64,000 nt of DNA from an uncultured Granulosicoccaceae bacterium (GTDB lineage Bacteria > Pseudomonadota > Gammaproteobacteria > Granulosicoccales > Granulosicoccaceae). Positions 27,868 to 36,991 of this stretch are shown one piece after another (within the stretch, counting starts at the first letter, position 1; each line of letters begins with the position of its first letter). The stretch spans positions 1 to 64,000 of the forward strand of contig CAKZSB010000265.1 in assembly GCA_937920585.1 (NCBI GenBank), read 5' to 3'. A program made the position numbers and the translations under genes. The notes under the pieces were generated by a model, which was given only the letters and a program-made list of their open reading frames with translations, searched no databases and had not been told where the DNA came from.

Positions 27868-30065
27868 TCAGGCGGCTGGCCAACAGCCTGCTCCTGATGG
27901 GGCTGCTGTTTGTTTTTCTAATCATCACGCTTTATTTCGTCGCCAATACCGGCGAGCACCTGGATCACTTTGGCCAGCTCTACCAGACTTTGATGTTCGG
28001 TACCGTGGTCGCGCTGGTGATTATCGGGCTGTTGATTCTGGTCAGTGTCTGGCGCCTGATTTCCGATGTGCGCAACAATGTTTCGGGTTCCAGGCTTACC
28101 CTGAAACTGGTGATTGTTTTTGTCGCCATGGCGCTGCTGCCAATGGCACTGGTGTACTCTTTTTCGGTACGCTTTCTCAACTCCAACATCGAGAGCTGGT
28201 TCGATGTCGAAGTTGAGCGCGCGCTCGATGATGCGCTGGGTTTGAGCCGCGACTCTCTCAATGTGTATATGCGTATCCGGCAAAAAACCACGCTCGAGTT
28301 GTCGAATCGGCTGGCTGATGTGCCAGCCGAGCTCGCTGTACTGGTGCTCAATGAACTGGGCAGCGACTCGGAGGCCAGTGAATTGACCCTGATTGGCGCT
28401 GACAATCGCGTCATTGCGAGCACCGCCTTTCTCGATACAGTAACGGTCGCGCCGAGTCGCCCCGCTGACGATATCATCGCCCGAGCACGCGGCGGCAGCG
28501 CCTATCTGAGTACCGACCCCTCCAACGACGGGGAGTTGCAGGTGCGTTCGGTGGTGCCGGTATTCTCCTCGGATCCGCTGGAGGGCGTGTCAGTGCTGTA
28601 TGCCACTTACCCCATCGCCAGCAGTTCGAGCGAGCTGGCCGCGAATGTTCAACAGAGTTTCCGCAATTATCGCCAGCTGGCCTATCTGCGCGAGCCGCTG
28701 AAGCAGAGTTCGGTCGCCACCTTAACGCTCGCCATGTTTCTCTGCCTGATGATGGCGGTATGGGTGGCGTTTTATGCGGCGCGCCGCCTGATGGTGCCGG
28801 TACACAATCTTGTCGATGGCACGCGAATGGTTGCCACCGGTGATTACACCAGCCGATTAAGCAGCAGCGGCAGTGACGAACTGGGTGATCTGGTCGATTC
28901 ATTCAACGCCATGACCGATCAGCTGGAGCGGGCGAGGGCCAGCGCTGCCAGCAGTCAGGAGCAGGCAGAGCGGCAGCGCGCCTACCTGGAGCTGGTGTTG
29001 AGCCGAATATCCAGTGGCGTTATCACGCTGGATCAGCAGCACCGTATCCGCACCTGCAATATCGGTGCGGCCACCATTCTGCAGGCCGGTGACGAGGGCC
29101 TGGAGGCGCTTGATTGCAGCGACTATCGGCAAATGGAGGAATCCAGAACACAGCAATTTTTTGCTGCTATCGATCCGCTGCTAAAAACCGACCGCGCCGA
29201 ATGGAGCACAGAGCTCGAGCTGAGTGGCGAGTCGAGTATTACACCGCTGATCTGCCGTGGGGCGAGTATGCGAGATGAGCAACGCGGCTATACCGGGCAC
29301 GTGCTGGTTTTCGATGACATCAGCGATGTCGTCGAGGCGCAGCGCAATGCAGCCTGGAGCGAAGTCGCCCGGCGGCTGGCGCATGAGATTAAAAATCCGC
29401 TCACCCCGATCCAGTTGTCTGCCGAGCGATTGCAACGCAAGTATGCCGGCAAACTGCACGGCGATGACGCGGTGACCCTGCAGAAGCTCACCGGTACAAT
29501 CGTCACCCAGGTCGGGGCGATGAAATCCATGGTCAAGGCCTTTGCCGAGTATGCGAATGCGCCGAGCATGGAGTTCAGGCGTACGTCGCTCAACGAATTG
29601 ATAAGTGAAATCAGCTATCTGTATCTCGAAGGCGATGAGCAAAATTGCATTACACTTGAGCTTGCGGAGGACATTCCCGCAATTGCCGGCGATGCCAATC
29701 GCATACGACAGGTGCTGCACAATGTCATCAAGAATGCTTTTGAGGCCGCCTCCGACATTCCGCGCACATCGCGGCGTCTCACCATCGCGACCGCACTGGT
29801 CCACACAGACAATGGCGAACAGATTGAAATGCGTTTTCAGGACAATGGCCCGGGCTTTCCGCAGGATTTGCTCGATCGATTGTTCGAGCCCTACGTCACC
29901 ACCAAAAAGAAAGGCACTGGAATCGGGCTTGCGATCGTCAAAAAGATTATTGAAGAGCACGGTGGTTCGGTGCGTGCCAGCAATCCACCGGAAGGTGGCG
30001 GGCTAGTGGCGCTCTGGATCCCCGTATTGCCAAACTACGCGACTCTGCACGGAGATGCCGCATGA
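27852..30065 (+). CDS. ntrY: NtrY-like transmembrane sensor histidine kinase
   Basis: The 737-residue kinase has two N-terminal membrane helices (LLLMGLLFVFLIITLYFVA and TVVALVIIGLLILVSVW), a third near residue 90, an extracytoplasmic sensor region of about 180 residues, another membrane helix near residue 290 and a HAMP domain. A PAS-like domain follows (about residues 370-490), then the dimerisation box with phospho-acceptor His511 in AHEIKNPLTPIQLSAERLQR and an ATPase domain (VLHNVIKNAFEAA, DNGPGFPQDLLDRLFEPY, GTGIGLAIVKKI). In relatives NtrY responds to redox or nitrogen cues. Its partner ntrX overlaps it by four bases. Confidence 0.93.
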   Translation: MVAKLVRRLANSLLLMGLLFVFLIITLYFVANTGEHLDHFGQLYQTLMFGTVVALVIIGLLILVSVWRLISDVRNNVSGSRLTLKLVIVFVAMALLPMALVYSFSVRFLNSNIESWFDVEVERALDDALGLSRDSLNVYMRIRQKTTLELSNRLADVPAELAVLVLNELGSDSEASELTLIGADNRVIASTAFLDTVTVAPSRPADDIIARARGGSAYLSTDPSNDGELQVRSVVPVFSSDPLEGVSVLYATYPIASSSSELAANVQQSFRNYRQLAYLREPLKQSSVATLTLAMFLCLMMAVWVAFYAARRLMVPVHNLVDGTRMVATGDYTSRLSSSGSDELGDLVDSFNAMTDQLERARASAASSQEQAERQRAYLELVLSRISSGVITLDQQHRIRTCNIGAATILQAGDEGLEALDCSDYRQMEESRTQQFFAAIDPLLKTDRAEWSTELELSGESSITPLICRGASMRDEQRGYTGHVLVFDDISDVVEAQRNAAWSEVARRLAHEIKNPLTPIQLSAERLQRKYAGKLHGDDAVTLQKLTGTIVTQVGAMKSMVKAFAEYANAPSMEFRRTSLNELISEISYLYLEGDEQNCITLELAEDIPAIAGDANRIRQVLHNVIKNAFEAASDIPRTSRRLTIATALVHTDNGEQIEMRFQDNGPGFPQDLLDRLFEPYVTTKKKGTGIGLAIVKKIIEEHGGSVRASNPPEGGGLVALWIPVLPNYATLHGDAA

Positions 30066-31429
30066 GTCAGCAGCTCGTTCTGGTCGTCGACGACGAGCCG
30101 GACATTCGCGAACTCGTTAAAGAAATCCTGGAAGACGAAGGCTATGCCGTCCATGTAGCGGCAGACGTGCAGACCGCACGGGAGTCGATCGCCGAACACC
30201 TGCCTGATCTTGTGCTGCTGGATATCTGGATGCCGGATGAAGATGGCGTCAGTTTGTTAAAAAGCTGGCGTGAATCCGGGGAGCTCAAATTTCCGGTGGT
30301 GATGATTTCAGGTCACGCCACGGTCGAAACCGCAGTAGAGGCGACCCGTCTCGGGGCGGTGGATTTTATCGAAAAACCGCTGTCGCTGGCGCGCTTGCTG
30401 TTAACGGTTGAAAAGGCGCTGGCGTCGTACATTCCGGATATCGGTCAGCATGATATCGCCAACGTTCGTCCACGATTGGCGGAACTTGTCGGCGCCAGCA
30501 GTCACATGAGTGACATTCGCGAGGCAATCGAAACTTCTGCTGCTCGCAGCGACAGCGGCGTGTTGATCACCGGTGAGCGGGCAACGGGCAAAATGCTCAT
30601 CGCCCAGCATATCCACCAGGCCAGCAAGCGAGCCGAGCGGCCGTTTGTCGGGCTGCGCTGCGACAGTATTTCAGCTGCCAACGCCTCGCGCGAGTTGCTC
30701 GGTAACGAGAATAGCGCCGGCTATCTCGAGTCGGCTGCTGGCGGCACATTGTGTCTGATCGATGTTGAGGAATTGCCGCTGACCGCGCAAAGTATTGTGC
30801 TGACCGCAATCGAGAGCGGTGAAATCGCGCGTGAAGGCGCGAGTTCGGTGCGCTTTTCAGCGCGAATAATCGCCACCAGCGCGGCTGATCTGCAACGTAT
30901 CATCCGGCAGGGAGAGTTCAGCGAAACGTTGTATCAGCGCCTGTCGATGCAAGTGGTCCGGAGTCTGCCGCTGCGTGAGCATCGCGAAGACGTGCCGGCA
31001 TTGTTGAGCTATCACGTCGATCAACTGGTTGAAAATCGTGGATTGCCCTACCGGCATTTCACCGTCGCCGCGCAAAACCGGCTGCGAAACATGGAATGGC
31101 CCGGCAATATTCTCGAACTCACCAATCTGGTGGAGCGATTGTTGATACTGAGTGATGATGTCGAGATCGATCTTCCCGAACTGGAAAAGCTGGTCGGTGG
31201 CAGTCAGGGCATGAGTTATGAAATGAGTGGTGATGCCATGCGTTTACCGCTTGAACTTCCACTCAGGGAAGCACGCACTGAATTCGAACGGTTCTACCTG
31301 CAACGTCAGCTCGAATTGGTTGATGGCAACATTGTCGAACTGGCGCGGGTAGTGGGTATGGAGCGCACACATCTCTATCGCAAACTGCGCAGTGTTGGCA
31401 TACAGGCCGGGCGAAAGCGTCAGGATTGA
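30062..31429 (+). CDS. ntrX: NtrX-like response regulator without a GAFTGA loop
   Basis: The 455-residue protein has a receiver domain with phospho-acceptor Asp54 (VLLDIWMPDEDG) and Lys105, an AAA+ domain of the sigma-54 activator type, and a C-terminal Fis-type helix-turn-helix (VVGMERTHLYRKLRSVG). The ATPase motifs are altered: Walker A is GERATGK, the region after ELLG (residue 211) runs straight to LESAAGGTL with no GAFTGA loop, and Walker B is CLIDV. It probably binds DNA as a phosphorylation-controlled regulator rather than driving sigma-54 polymerase. It lies directly after its kinase. Confidence 0.92.
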   Translation: MSQQLVLVVDDEPDIRELVKEILEDEGYAVHVAADVQTARESIAEHLPDLVLLDIWMPDEDGVSLLKSWRESGELKFPVVMISGHATVETAVEATRLGAVDFIEKPLSLARLLLTVEKALASYIPDIGQHDIANVRPRLAELVGASSHMSDIREAIETSAARSDSGVLITGERATGKMLIAQHIHQASKRAERPFVGLRCDSISAANASRELLGNENSAGYLESAAGGTLCLIDVEELPLTAQSIVLTAIESGEIAREGASSVRFSARIIATSAADLQRIIRQGEFSETLYQRLSMQVVRSLPLREHREDVPALLSYHVDQLVENRGLPYRHFTVAAQNRLRNMEWPGNILELTNLVERLLILSDDVEIDLPELEKLVGGSQGMSYEMSGDAMRLPLELPLREARTEFERFYLQRQLELVDGNIVELARVVGMERTHLYRKLRSVGIQAGRKRQD

Positions 31430-31555
31430 CGCTCGCTTCAAGCGGAAAATAATCTTGTTTGGTCACACACGTTCACTACCTGGCAGCGATAATCGCAGCT
31501 GTGCCTGTTCCGGCAGCCTCACCAAAGACGCGAAGAGAACAACCGGAAGCATCAT

Positions 31556-32929
31556 TTGAAAATCATAGTGCTGGGCGCCGGGCAGGTTGGATCGACCGTA
31601 GCGCAGAACCTGGCGGTAGAGAACAACGATGTCACCGTTGTCGATACCAATCGATTGCGCCTGGAAGAACTGCAAAGCAGGCTGGATTTAAATACCGTTG
31701 TCGGTCACGCCGCGCATCCCAACGTGCTGGAGATGGCGGGTGCAGAGGATGCCGAGATGGTCGTCGCGGCGACCAACAGTGATGAGACCAACATGGTTGC
31801 CTGCCAGGTTGCCTACTCATTGTTTCGCACGCCAACGAAAATTGCTCGAGTCAGGTCTCAGCAATATATGGCCAAGGGCGACAAGCTCTTCAAGCACAAG
31901 CATATTCCAATCGATGTACTCATCAGTCCCGAGCGACTTGTCACCGACCACATTGAACGCATCATCGAGCACCCGGGCGCGTTCCAGGTAATCGATTTTG
32001 CAGACGGACTGGTGAGACTTGTGGGTGTCGTTGCGGAAGAATCCGCACCCATGACAGGCCGGGTGCCCGACAGAATTTTCGATCTGTTGCCAAACACTGC
32101 CGTGAGAATCGCCGCGCTGTATCGCGACAATGTGGCAATCATTCCCGGCTCTGACACCATTATTCAGGCAGACGATATTGTTTTTTATATTGCTGCCAGA
32201 GAAAACACGGTGTCGGTTATGCAGCAATTTCATAAACTTGATCAACCATCGCGTTATGTGATGATCGCGGGTGGTGGCAATATCGGTTTTGCGCTGGCAC
32301 AGCGCCTGGAGCACCGGTACAAGGTCAAGGTGGTGGAAAAGGACCCAGAGCGTGCCCAGGAGTTAGCGGAGTTGCTGGATAAAGCCATGGTGTTGAACGG
32401 CGATGTTGCCGATCAGCATTTATTGGCGGAAGAGAATATCGGCAAGATGGACTTGTTTTGCGCGCTGACCAACGACGACGAGGCCAACATTCTATCGGCG
32501 ATGGTGGCGCGCAAGATGGGTTCGAATAAAGTGTTATCACTGATCAACCGCCCGGCGTATGTAGAGTTGGTTGAAAAGGGTTTTATCGATCTGGCTATTT
32601 CCCCGCACTCGATAACCATCGGTGCACTGCTTACACACATTCGCCGCGGCGACGTGGTTGCAGTGCACTCCCTGCGCCGCGGTTCGGCAGAGGCGCTTGA
32701 GGCCGTCGCACACGGAGACGAAAAGACCTCTCGCGTGGTGGGGCGAAAAATTGCTGAACTGCCACTGCCGGACGGTGCGATCATCGGGGCCATAGTGCGT
32801 GGCGAAACCGTGAAAATTGCCGATGCCGAATTTGTCATTGAGGCGGGTGATCATCTCATTGTTCTGGTCGTCGACAAACGCGACATCAACGACGTAGAAA
32901 ATCTGTTTCAGGTCGGTGTAACCTACTGA
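31556..32929 (+). CDS. trkA: Trk potassium uptake regulatory protein TrkA
   Basis: TrkA is the cytoplasmic NAD(H)-binding subunit that gates the TrkH channel. The 457-residue protein consists of two RCK units, each a Rossmann fold plus a C-terminal lobe: KIIVLGAGQVGSTVAQNLA at the N-terminus and VMIAGGGNIGFALAQRLE near residue 235. The length equals E. coli TrkA (458). The TTG start has GGAAG about seven bases upstream. The trkH start overlaps its stop, so the two form an operon, following ntrYX as in many relatives. Confidence 0.96.
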   Translation: MKIIVLGAGQVGSTVAQNLAVENNDVTVVDTNRLRLEELQSRLDLNTVVGHAAHPNVLEMAGAEDAEMVVAATNSDETNMVACQVAYSLFRTPTKIARVRSQQYMAKGDKLFKHKHIPIDVLISPERLVTDHIERIIEHPGAFQVIDFADGLVRLVGVVAEESAPMTGRVPDRIFDLLPNTAVRIAALYRDNVAIIPGSDTIIQADDIVFYIAARENTVSVMQQFHKLDQPSRYVMIAGGGNIGFALAQRLEHRYKVKVVEKDPERAQELAELLDKAMVLNGDVADQHLLAEENIGKMDLFCALTNDDEANILSAMVARKMGSNKVLSLINRPAYVELVEKGFIDLAISPHSITIGALLTHIRRGDVVAVHSLRRGSAEALEAVAHGDEKTSRVVGRKIAELPLPDGAIIGAIVRGETVKIADAEFVIEAGDHLIVLVVDKRDINDVENLFQVGVTY

Positions 32930-34377
32930 TGCAACTGCTTGTCGGAGTGCGGGTTGTCGGCATACTGTTGTCGCTGTTCAGTGCAACCATGCTGCTGCCG
33001 GCGTTTGTATCCCTCTATTACTCCGATGGTGCGGCCGCGCCGTTTTTCTTTGCCTTTCTGCTCACACTCGTAACCGGATTGTGTGCCTATCTGCCATTGC
33101 GTGATCACAACGTACCGCTCAACTCGCGGGACGGATTTGTCATCGTGGTGATGTTCTGGACGGTGCTCGGCGTATTTGGTGCTCTGCCACTGTACCTCTA
33201 TGAACCACTCGGGCTAAGCGCTGCGCAAAGTATTTTTGAATCCATGTCCGGATTCACCACAACCGGGGCCACGGTAATAGTTGGTCTGGATCACCTGCCG
33301 GAAGGAATTCTGCTCTACCGGCAACTCGTTCAATGGCTGGGGGGTATGGGTATTATCGTGCTGGCCGTGGCTATATTGCCGTTGCTTGGGATCGTCGGCG
33401 GCATGCAGTTGTATCGGGCGGAAACCCCGGGTCCGCAAAAAGAGAAGATGACGCCCCGCATCGCCGATACCGCAAAGATGTTGTGGTACATCTATCTCGG
33501 ATTGACTATAGCCTGTTGTCTTGCCTACTGGTTGGCGGGCATGTCATTTTTTGACGCGATCGGACACAGCTTTTCAACCGTTGCGATTGGCGGATTTTCA
33601 ACCCACGACGCAAGCATCGGGTATTTTCAAAGCAGTACGATCGAAATGATTGCAGTGGTTTTCATGTTGATATCGGCGGTTAACTTTGCGCTTCACTATG
33701 TGGCCTGGCGCAACCGGTCGGTTAAACATTATCTTGCCGATAGCGAATTCCGCGTGTTTATGCTGATGATCGCCACGCTGTGCCTGGTGTCGGTTGGCTA
33801 TCTCTATGTGACTGATACCGCAAACTTTCAAACAGCGCTTTTAAATGGTGTTTTTCAGGTTGTGTCGATCGCCACAACAACAGGTTTTACGACGGCCGAG
33901 TATTTTAACTGGCCAGGGTTTCTGCCCGTGTTGCTGTTGTTTGCAAGCTTTGTCGGCGGTTGTGCAGGGTCGACAGGCGGTGGAATGAAAGTCATTCGAG
34001 TGCTGCTGCTATTCAAGCAAGGGCTTCGCGAATTAGTGCGTATGGTTCACCCGCATGCGACCTTGCCGGTAAAAGTAGGGCGGAAAACCATTCCCGACAG
34101 AGTCATAGACGGGGTGTGGGGTTTTTTCGCAACCTATGTCGTGTTACTCGCCGTGATGTTGTTGATGCTAATGGCAACCGGGCTTGATCAGGAGACAGCC
34201 TTCTCGGCAGTGGTAGCGTGTATGAACAATCTGGGTCCCGGGCTTGGCCAGGTGGGCGCCAATTACAGTTCGCTGGATTCCATGCAGTTGGCCATATTGT
34301 GTGTAGCCATGTTGTTGGGACGACTGGAAATACTAACGTTGCTGGTCATCCTGACACCGCATTTCTGGCGTAACTAG
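32929..34377 (+). CDS. trkH: Trk potassium uptake channel TrkH
   Basis: TrkH is the potassium-conducting membrane subunit. The 482-residue protein has about ten membrane helices and the four pore-loop repeats, seen as ESMSGFTTTGATVI, HSFSTVAIGGFSTHD, SIATTTGFTTAEY and NNLGPGLGQVG. The conserved GGCAGSTGGGMKVIR lies after the third repeat. The length equals E. coli TrkH (483). It is translationally linked to trkA (TGATG). Confidence 0.96.
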   Translation: MQLLVGVRVVGILLSLFSATMLLPAFVSLYYSDGAAAPFFFAFLLTLVTGLCAYLPLRDHNVPLNSRDGFVIVVMFWTVLGVFGALPLYLYEPLGLSAAQSIFESMSGFTTTGATVIVGLDHLPEGILLYRQLVQWLGGMGIIVLAVAILPLLGIVGGMQLYRAETPGPQKEKMTPRIADTAKMLWYIYLGLTIACCLAYWLAGMSFFDAIGHSFSTVAIGGFSTHDASIGYFQSSTIEMIAVVFMLISAVNFALHYVAWRNRSVKHYLADSEFRVFMLMIATLCLVSVGYLYVTDTANFQTALLNGVFQVVSIATTTGFTTAEYFNWPGFLPVLLLFASFVGGCAGSTGGGMKVIRVLLLFKQGLRELVRMVHPHATLPVKVGRKTIPDRVIDGVWGFFATYVVLLAVMLLMLMATGLDQETAFSAVVACMNNLGPGLGQVGANYSSLDSMQLAILCVAMLLGRLEILTLLVILTPHFWRN

Positions 34378-34378
34378 C

Positions 34379-34975
34379 GTGGATACCGATGCCAATGATG
34401 CGCGGCGTAAATGGGATCGTGTATATGCCGGTACTAGCACAGAACCCGCGCGCGCCTGCCAGGTGCTGAAGACATTTTCCTATTTGTTGCCAACCTCAGG
34501 CCGGGCGCTGGACGTGGCCTGTGGCCGCGGCGGCAATGCGTTGCTGCTTGCGCAGCAGGGTTTGAATACCAGCGCACTTGATATATCTCCTGTCGCCCTC
34601 GATGCGCTCGCGTCACAGGCGAAAGTCTACGGGGTCGCGATTGAACTCATCGAGGCAGATACTGCCGTGTACCGCGCGAGTGAAGCGGAAAAATTCGATG
34701 TAATCGTCGTATCAAATTATCTCGACAGAGATTTCTGCCAGCGGCTACCGCAACTGCTGGCAGCGGGTGGATTATTGTTTTATCAGACTTTCGTCAAGGA
34801 CAGGACAGAGCCGGACAAAGGACCTTCGAATCCGGATTTTTTACTGGATGCCGGTGAATTGCTGAAACTCTTTGGCGCACTTCGAGTGCTGCAGTATGTC
34901 GATTTGGGCACGATCGGCGATGTGTCGCACGGGTTGCGCAATCAGGCTATGCTGGTTGCTTTGCAGGAAAATTGA
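34379..34975 (+). CDS. Class I SAM-dependent methyltransferase (TehB-like)
   Basis: The 198-residue protein has a SAM-binding motif (ALDVACGRGGNALLLAQQG), an acidic post-I residue (TSALDISPVALDAL) and FDVIVVSNYLDRDFCQRLP, a build shared with TehB-type and other small methyltransferases. The substrate is not evident. The start is GTG, one base after the trkH stop, so it is probably the fourth gene of the trk transcript. The following TPR gene begins one base after its stop. Confidence 0.85.
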   Translation: MDTDANDARRKWDRVYAGTSTEPARACQVLKTFSYLLPTSGRALDVACGRGGNALLLAQQGLNTSALDISPVALDALASQAKVYGVAIELIEADTAVYRASEAEKFDVIVVSNYLDRDFCQRLPQLLAAGGLLFYQTFVKDRTEPDKGPSNPDFLLDAGELLKLFGALRVLQYVDLGTIGDVSHGLRNQAMLVALQEN

Positions 34976-34976
34976 T

Positions 34977-35297
34977 ATGAGTCGCGCTAACTTTGAGGCC
35001 ATGCTCGCCAAAGGCCACGACAGTGCCATGCTGCGTTATTCGCTTGGCAATGCCTGTATGGGTGAGCAGGCGTATGAAACAGCGATTGAGCATTTGAAAA
35101 AAGCGGTCGAACTGGATCCAAAGTACAGTGCCGCCTGGAAAATTCTTGGTAAATGCTATGAGGCCGAAGGGCTGTATCAGCAGGCGATTGACAGCTGGGA
35201 TGCCGGCATCACGGTCGCAGAGGAAAAGGGTGACAAGCAGGCACTGAAAGAGATGCAGGTGTTTCGAAAGCGCGCTGCCAGGAAGCTGGGAGACTAG
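34977..35297 (+). CDS. Small tetratricopeptide repeat protein
   Basis: The 106-residue protein is made of about three TPR units: RYSLGNACMGEQAYETAIEH, SAAWKILGKCYEAEGLYQQA and a degenerate last helix pair. It has no signal peptide, so it is probably a cytoplasmic protein-interaction module. The ATG at 34977 is chosen because the open frame upstream overlaps the methyltransferase gene and is not TPR-like. It closes the trk operon and converges on the ABC gene. Confidence 0.85.
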   Translation: MSRANFEAMLAKGHDSAMLRYSLGNACMGEQAYETAIEHLKKAVELDPKYSAAWKILGKCYEAEGLYQQAIDSWDAGITVAEEKGDKQALKEMQVFRKRAARKLGD

Positions 35298-35345
35298 CAC
35301 TACCGCCTGAAAATTCCTGTAATTTGGCAGTGGCAGTACACGAGC

Positions 35346-36437
35346 TCACTGCTTTTGAAAGGCCACCAGATGATCAATTTTCAAGCGCACCCCGATTGAT
35401 TCACCCAGATGGTGATCGTGATGGCTGGGCGCCAGACACATAACGTTAGTGCCGCCGGGCATGCGCAGGGTGTACAGGTGATCCGCACCGCGGAAATTTT
35501 TCTTTAGTACCGTGCCACGGAAGGTGCTGTAATCGTCGTGAATGATATCGTCGGGCCTGACCAGTAAATCGATTTCCATGCCGCGCGGGAGATTGAATGC
35601 CAGCTCGCCGCTCACATTGCCAAGCTCGGTCTGAACAGTCTGCCCGTCGATAATATTGCCGCAGATGAAAACGCCTTCACCGATAAAATCGGCCACGAAC
35701 CGATCGCGTGGCGTGTGGTAGAGATTATAGGCGCTGTCCCATTGCGATAACTGGCCGCTATTCAGCACCCCGATACCATCGGCAATCGCGAAGGCTTCGT
35801 GTTGATCGTGAGTGACCAGAATCGCGGTCACGTTATCCTGTTTAAGAATTTCGCGAACTTCCTGTGCCAGCTGGACCCGCAACTCGGTATCCTGGCTGCT
35901 GAACGGCTCGTCCAGCAATATCAGATCGGGCCGCGGCGCCATAGCGCGGATCAATGCGATACGCTGTTGCTGGCCGCCGGATAGCTCGTGCGGAAACTGT
36001 TTGCCATAGCGCTGCAGATTGACGATCTCGAGCAATTCGCCGGTGCGTTTCTTTATTTCTGCCCGTGGCAGCGAACGGATTCCAAAGCTGACATTCTCAT
36101 TGACGTTCAGGTGAGGGAACAGTGCCAGATCCTGAAACATCATGCCGATACGCCTTTTTTCGGCTGGCACTTGTCGCACCTTGCTGGCGACACTTTCGCC
36201 TCGGATGAACATTTCTCCCTCAGTCAGGGATTCGAATCCTGCGATTGCACGAAGCAGAGTGGATTTACCAGAACCGCTGGGACCGAGCAGGCAACCGATC
36301 ATGCCGGTTTGCAGAGAAAAGCTCACATCGTGGATGATGGGGGTTTTATCGATGCTGATGCTGACGTTACGCAACTCAAATTGTTGAGTGGCTGACTGCG
36401 GTGCGCTGTTGTCAACGTTGCCTGGTGAGCTGGTCAT
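35346..36437 (-). CDS. ABC transporter ATP-binding protein (Fe3+/FbpC-like)
   Basis: The 363-residue protein has Walker A GPSGSGKST, Q-loop MMFQDLALFPHLNVNENV, signature LSGGQQQRIALIRA, Walker B LILLDEPFSS and H-loop LVTHDQHEAFAIADG, then a C-terminal regulatory TOBE-like domain. The overall build is that of importer ATPases such as FbpC (iron) or PotA/CysA-type proteins. The frame stays open to 36758, but residues before the Met at 36437 do not look like protein. No permease or binding-protein gene is adjacent, so it is an orphan ATPase and its substrate is unknown. Confidence 0.88.
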   Translation of the reverse strand: MTSSPGNVDNSAPQSATQQFELRNVSISIDKTPIIHDVSFSLQTGMIGCLLGPSGSGKSTLLRAIAGFESLTEGEMFIRGESVASKVRQVPAEKRRIGMMFQDLALFPHLNVNENVSFGIRSLPRAEIKKRTGELLEIVNLQRYGKQFPHELSGGQQQRIALIRAMAPRPDLILLDEPFSSQDTELRVQLAQEVREILKQDNVTAILVTHDQHEAFAIADGIGVLNSGQLSQWDSAYNLYHTPRDRFVADFIGEGVFICGNIIDGQTVQTELGNVSGELAFNLPRGMEIDLLVRPDDIIHDDYSTFRGTVLKKNFRGADHLYTLRMPGGTNVMCLAPSHHDHHLGESIGVRLKIDHLVAFQKQ

Positions 36438-36991
36438 AAAAGTGCTGGAGTATCTTTGGCAGCGGACCCGAAGTAGGGTGCAGGCGAGTGTACTGCAGCG
36501 GCGCAAAACGGTAAATACAGGCGCTCGCGCAGCTTTGGCCGGTTTGCAGTCACGTTGCGCTGTGGGCGACGGTGTCGCGATTGGGCAGTAGTGTGTTGCA
36601 GGAGGGCCGTTAGCCGGTGTCGGCAACGTGAAACCGCCTTTTTTGATCCCAAACACGGCCCGGTTGGTGTTGCCGGTATCTGGATTATGGTTCAATATCC
36701 GCAGGTTGGGAGATGCGTTGATAACAGCGCTCTCTTTTCCCATACCGACACCAGACACCTCGCGCTTCGTGGATCAGCATGCGGTGCTGCGGGCCAGCCT
36801 GGTGACAATCCGGCCACAGCCGCTGATCATTCACCTGGTCGCCCCTGTCGGTTGGCAACGCAACTCGTGAAAGGCAATTCAGTCTGCTGTGCGTCGCACA
36901 CAGATGTTACCTGCCAGGCATTGACGCGCAATTGGCAAACAATCAATGACCTGAAGACGGGTCGCTGCATAGAATCAGGAGACTACCGATC
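36438..36991. other. Intergenic region between the ABC ATPase gene and ilvE
   Basis: This 554-base stretch between divergent genes holds no convincing gene. The open frames in it (for example 36628-36870) have no ribosome site and no protein-like pattern. It must contain the promoters of both flanking genes, but I cannot identify them with confidence. Confidence 0.6.

Noticed and set aside
36628-36870. 80-codon plus-strand frame in the ABC-ilvE gap
   Set aside because: No ribosome site, composition like non-coding DNA, and no recognisable feature.
36917-36991. Possible TTGACG -35 element upstream of ilvE
   Set aside because: No acceptable -10 hexamer stands at 16-18 bases distance, so the promoter could not be placed.
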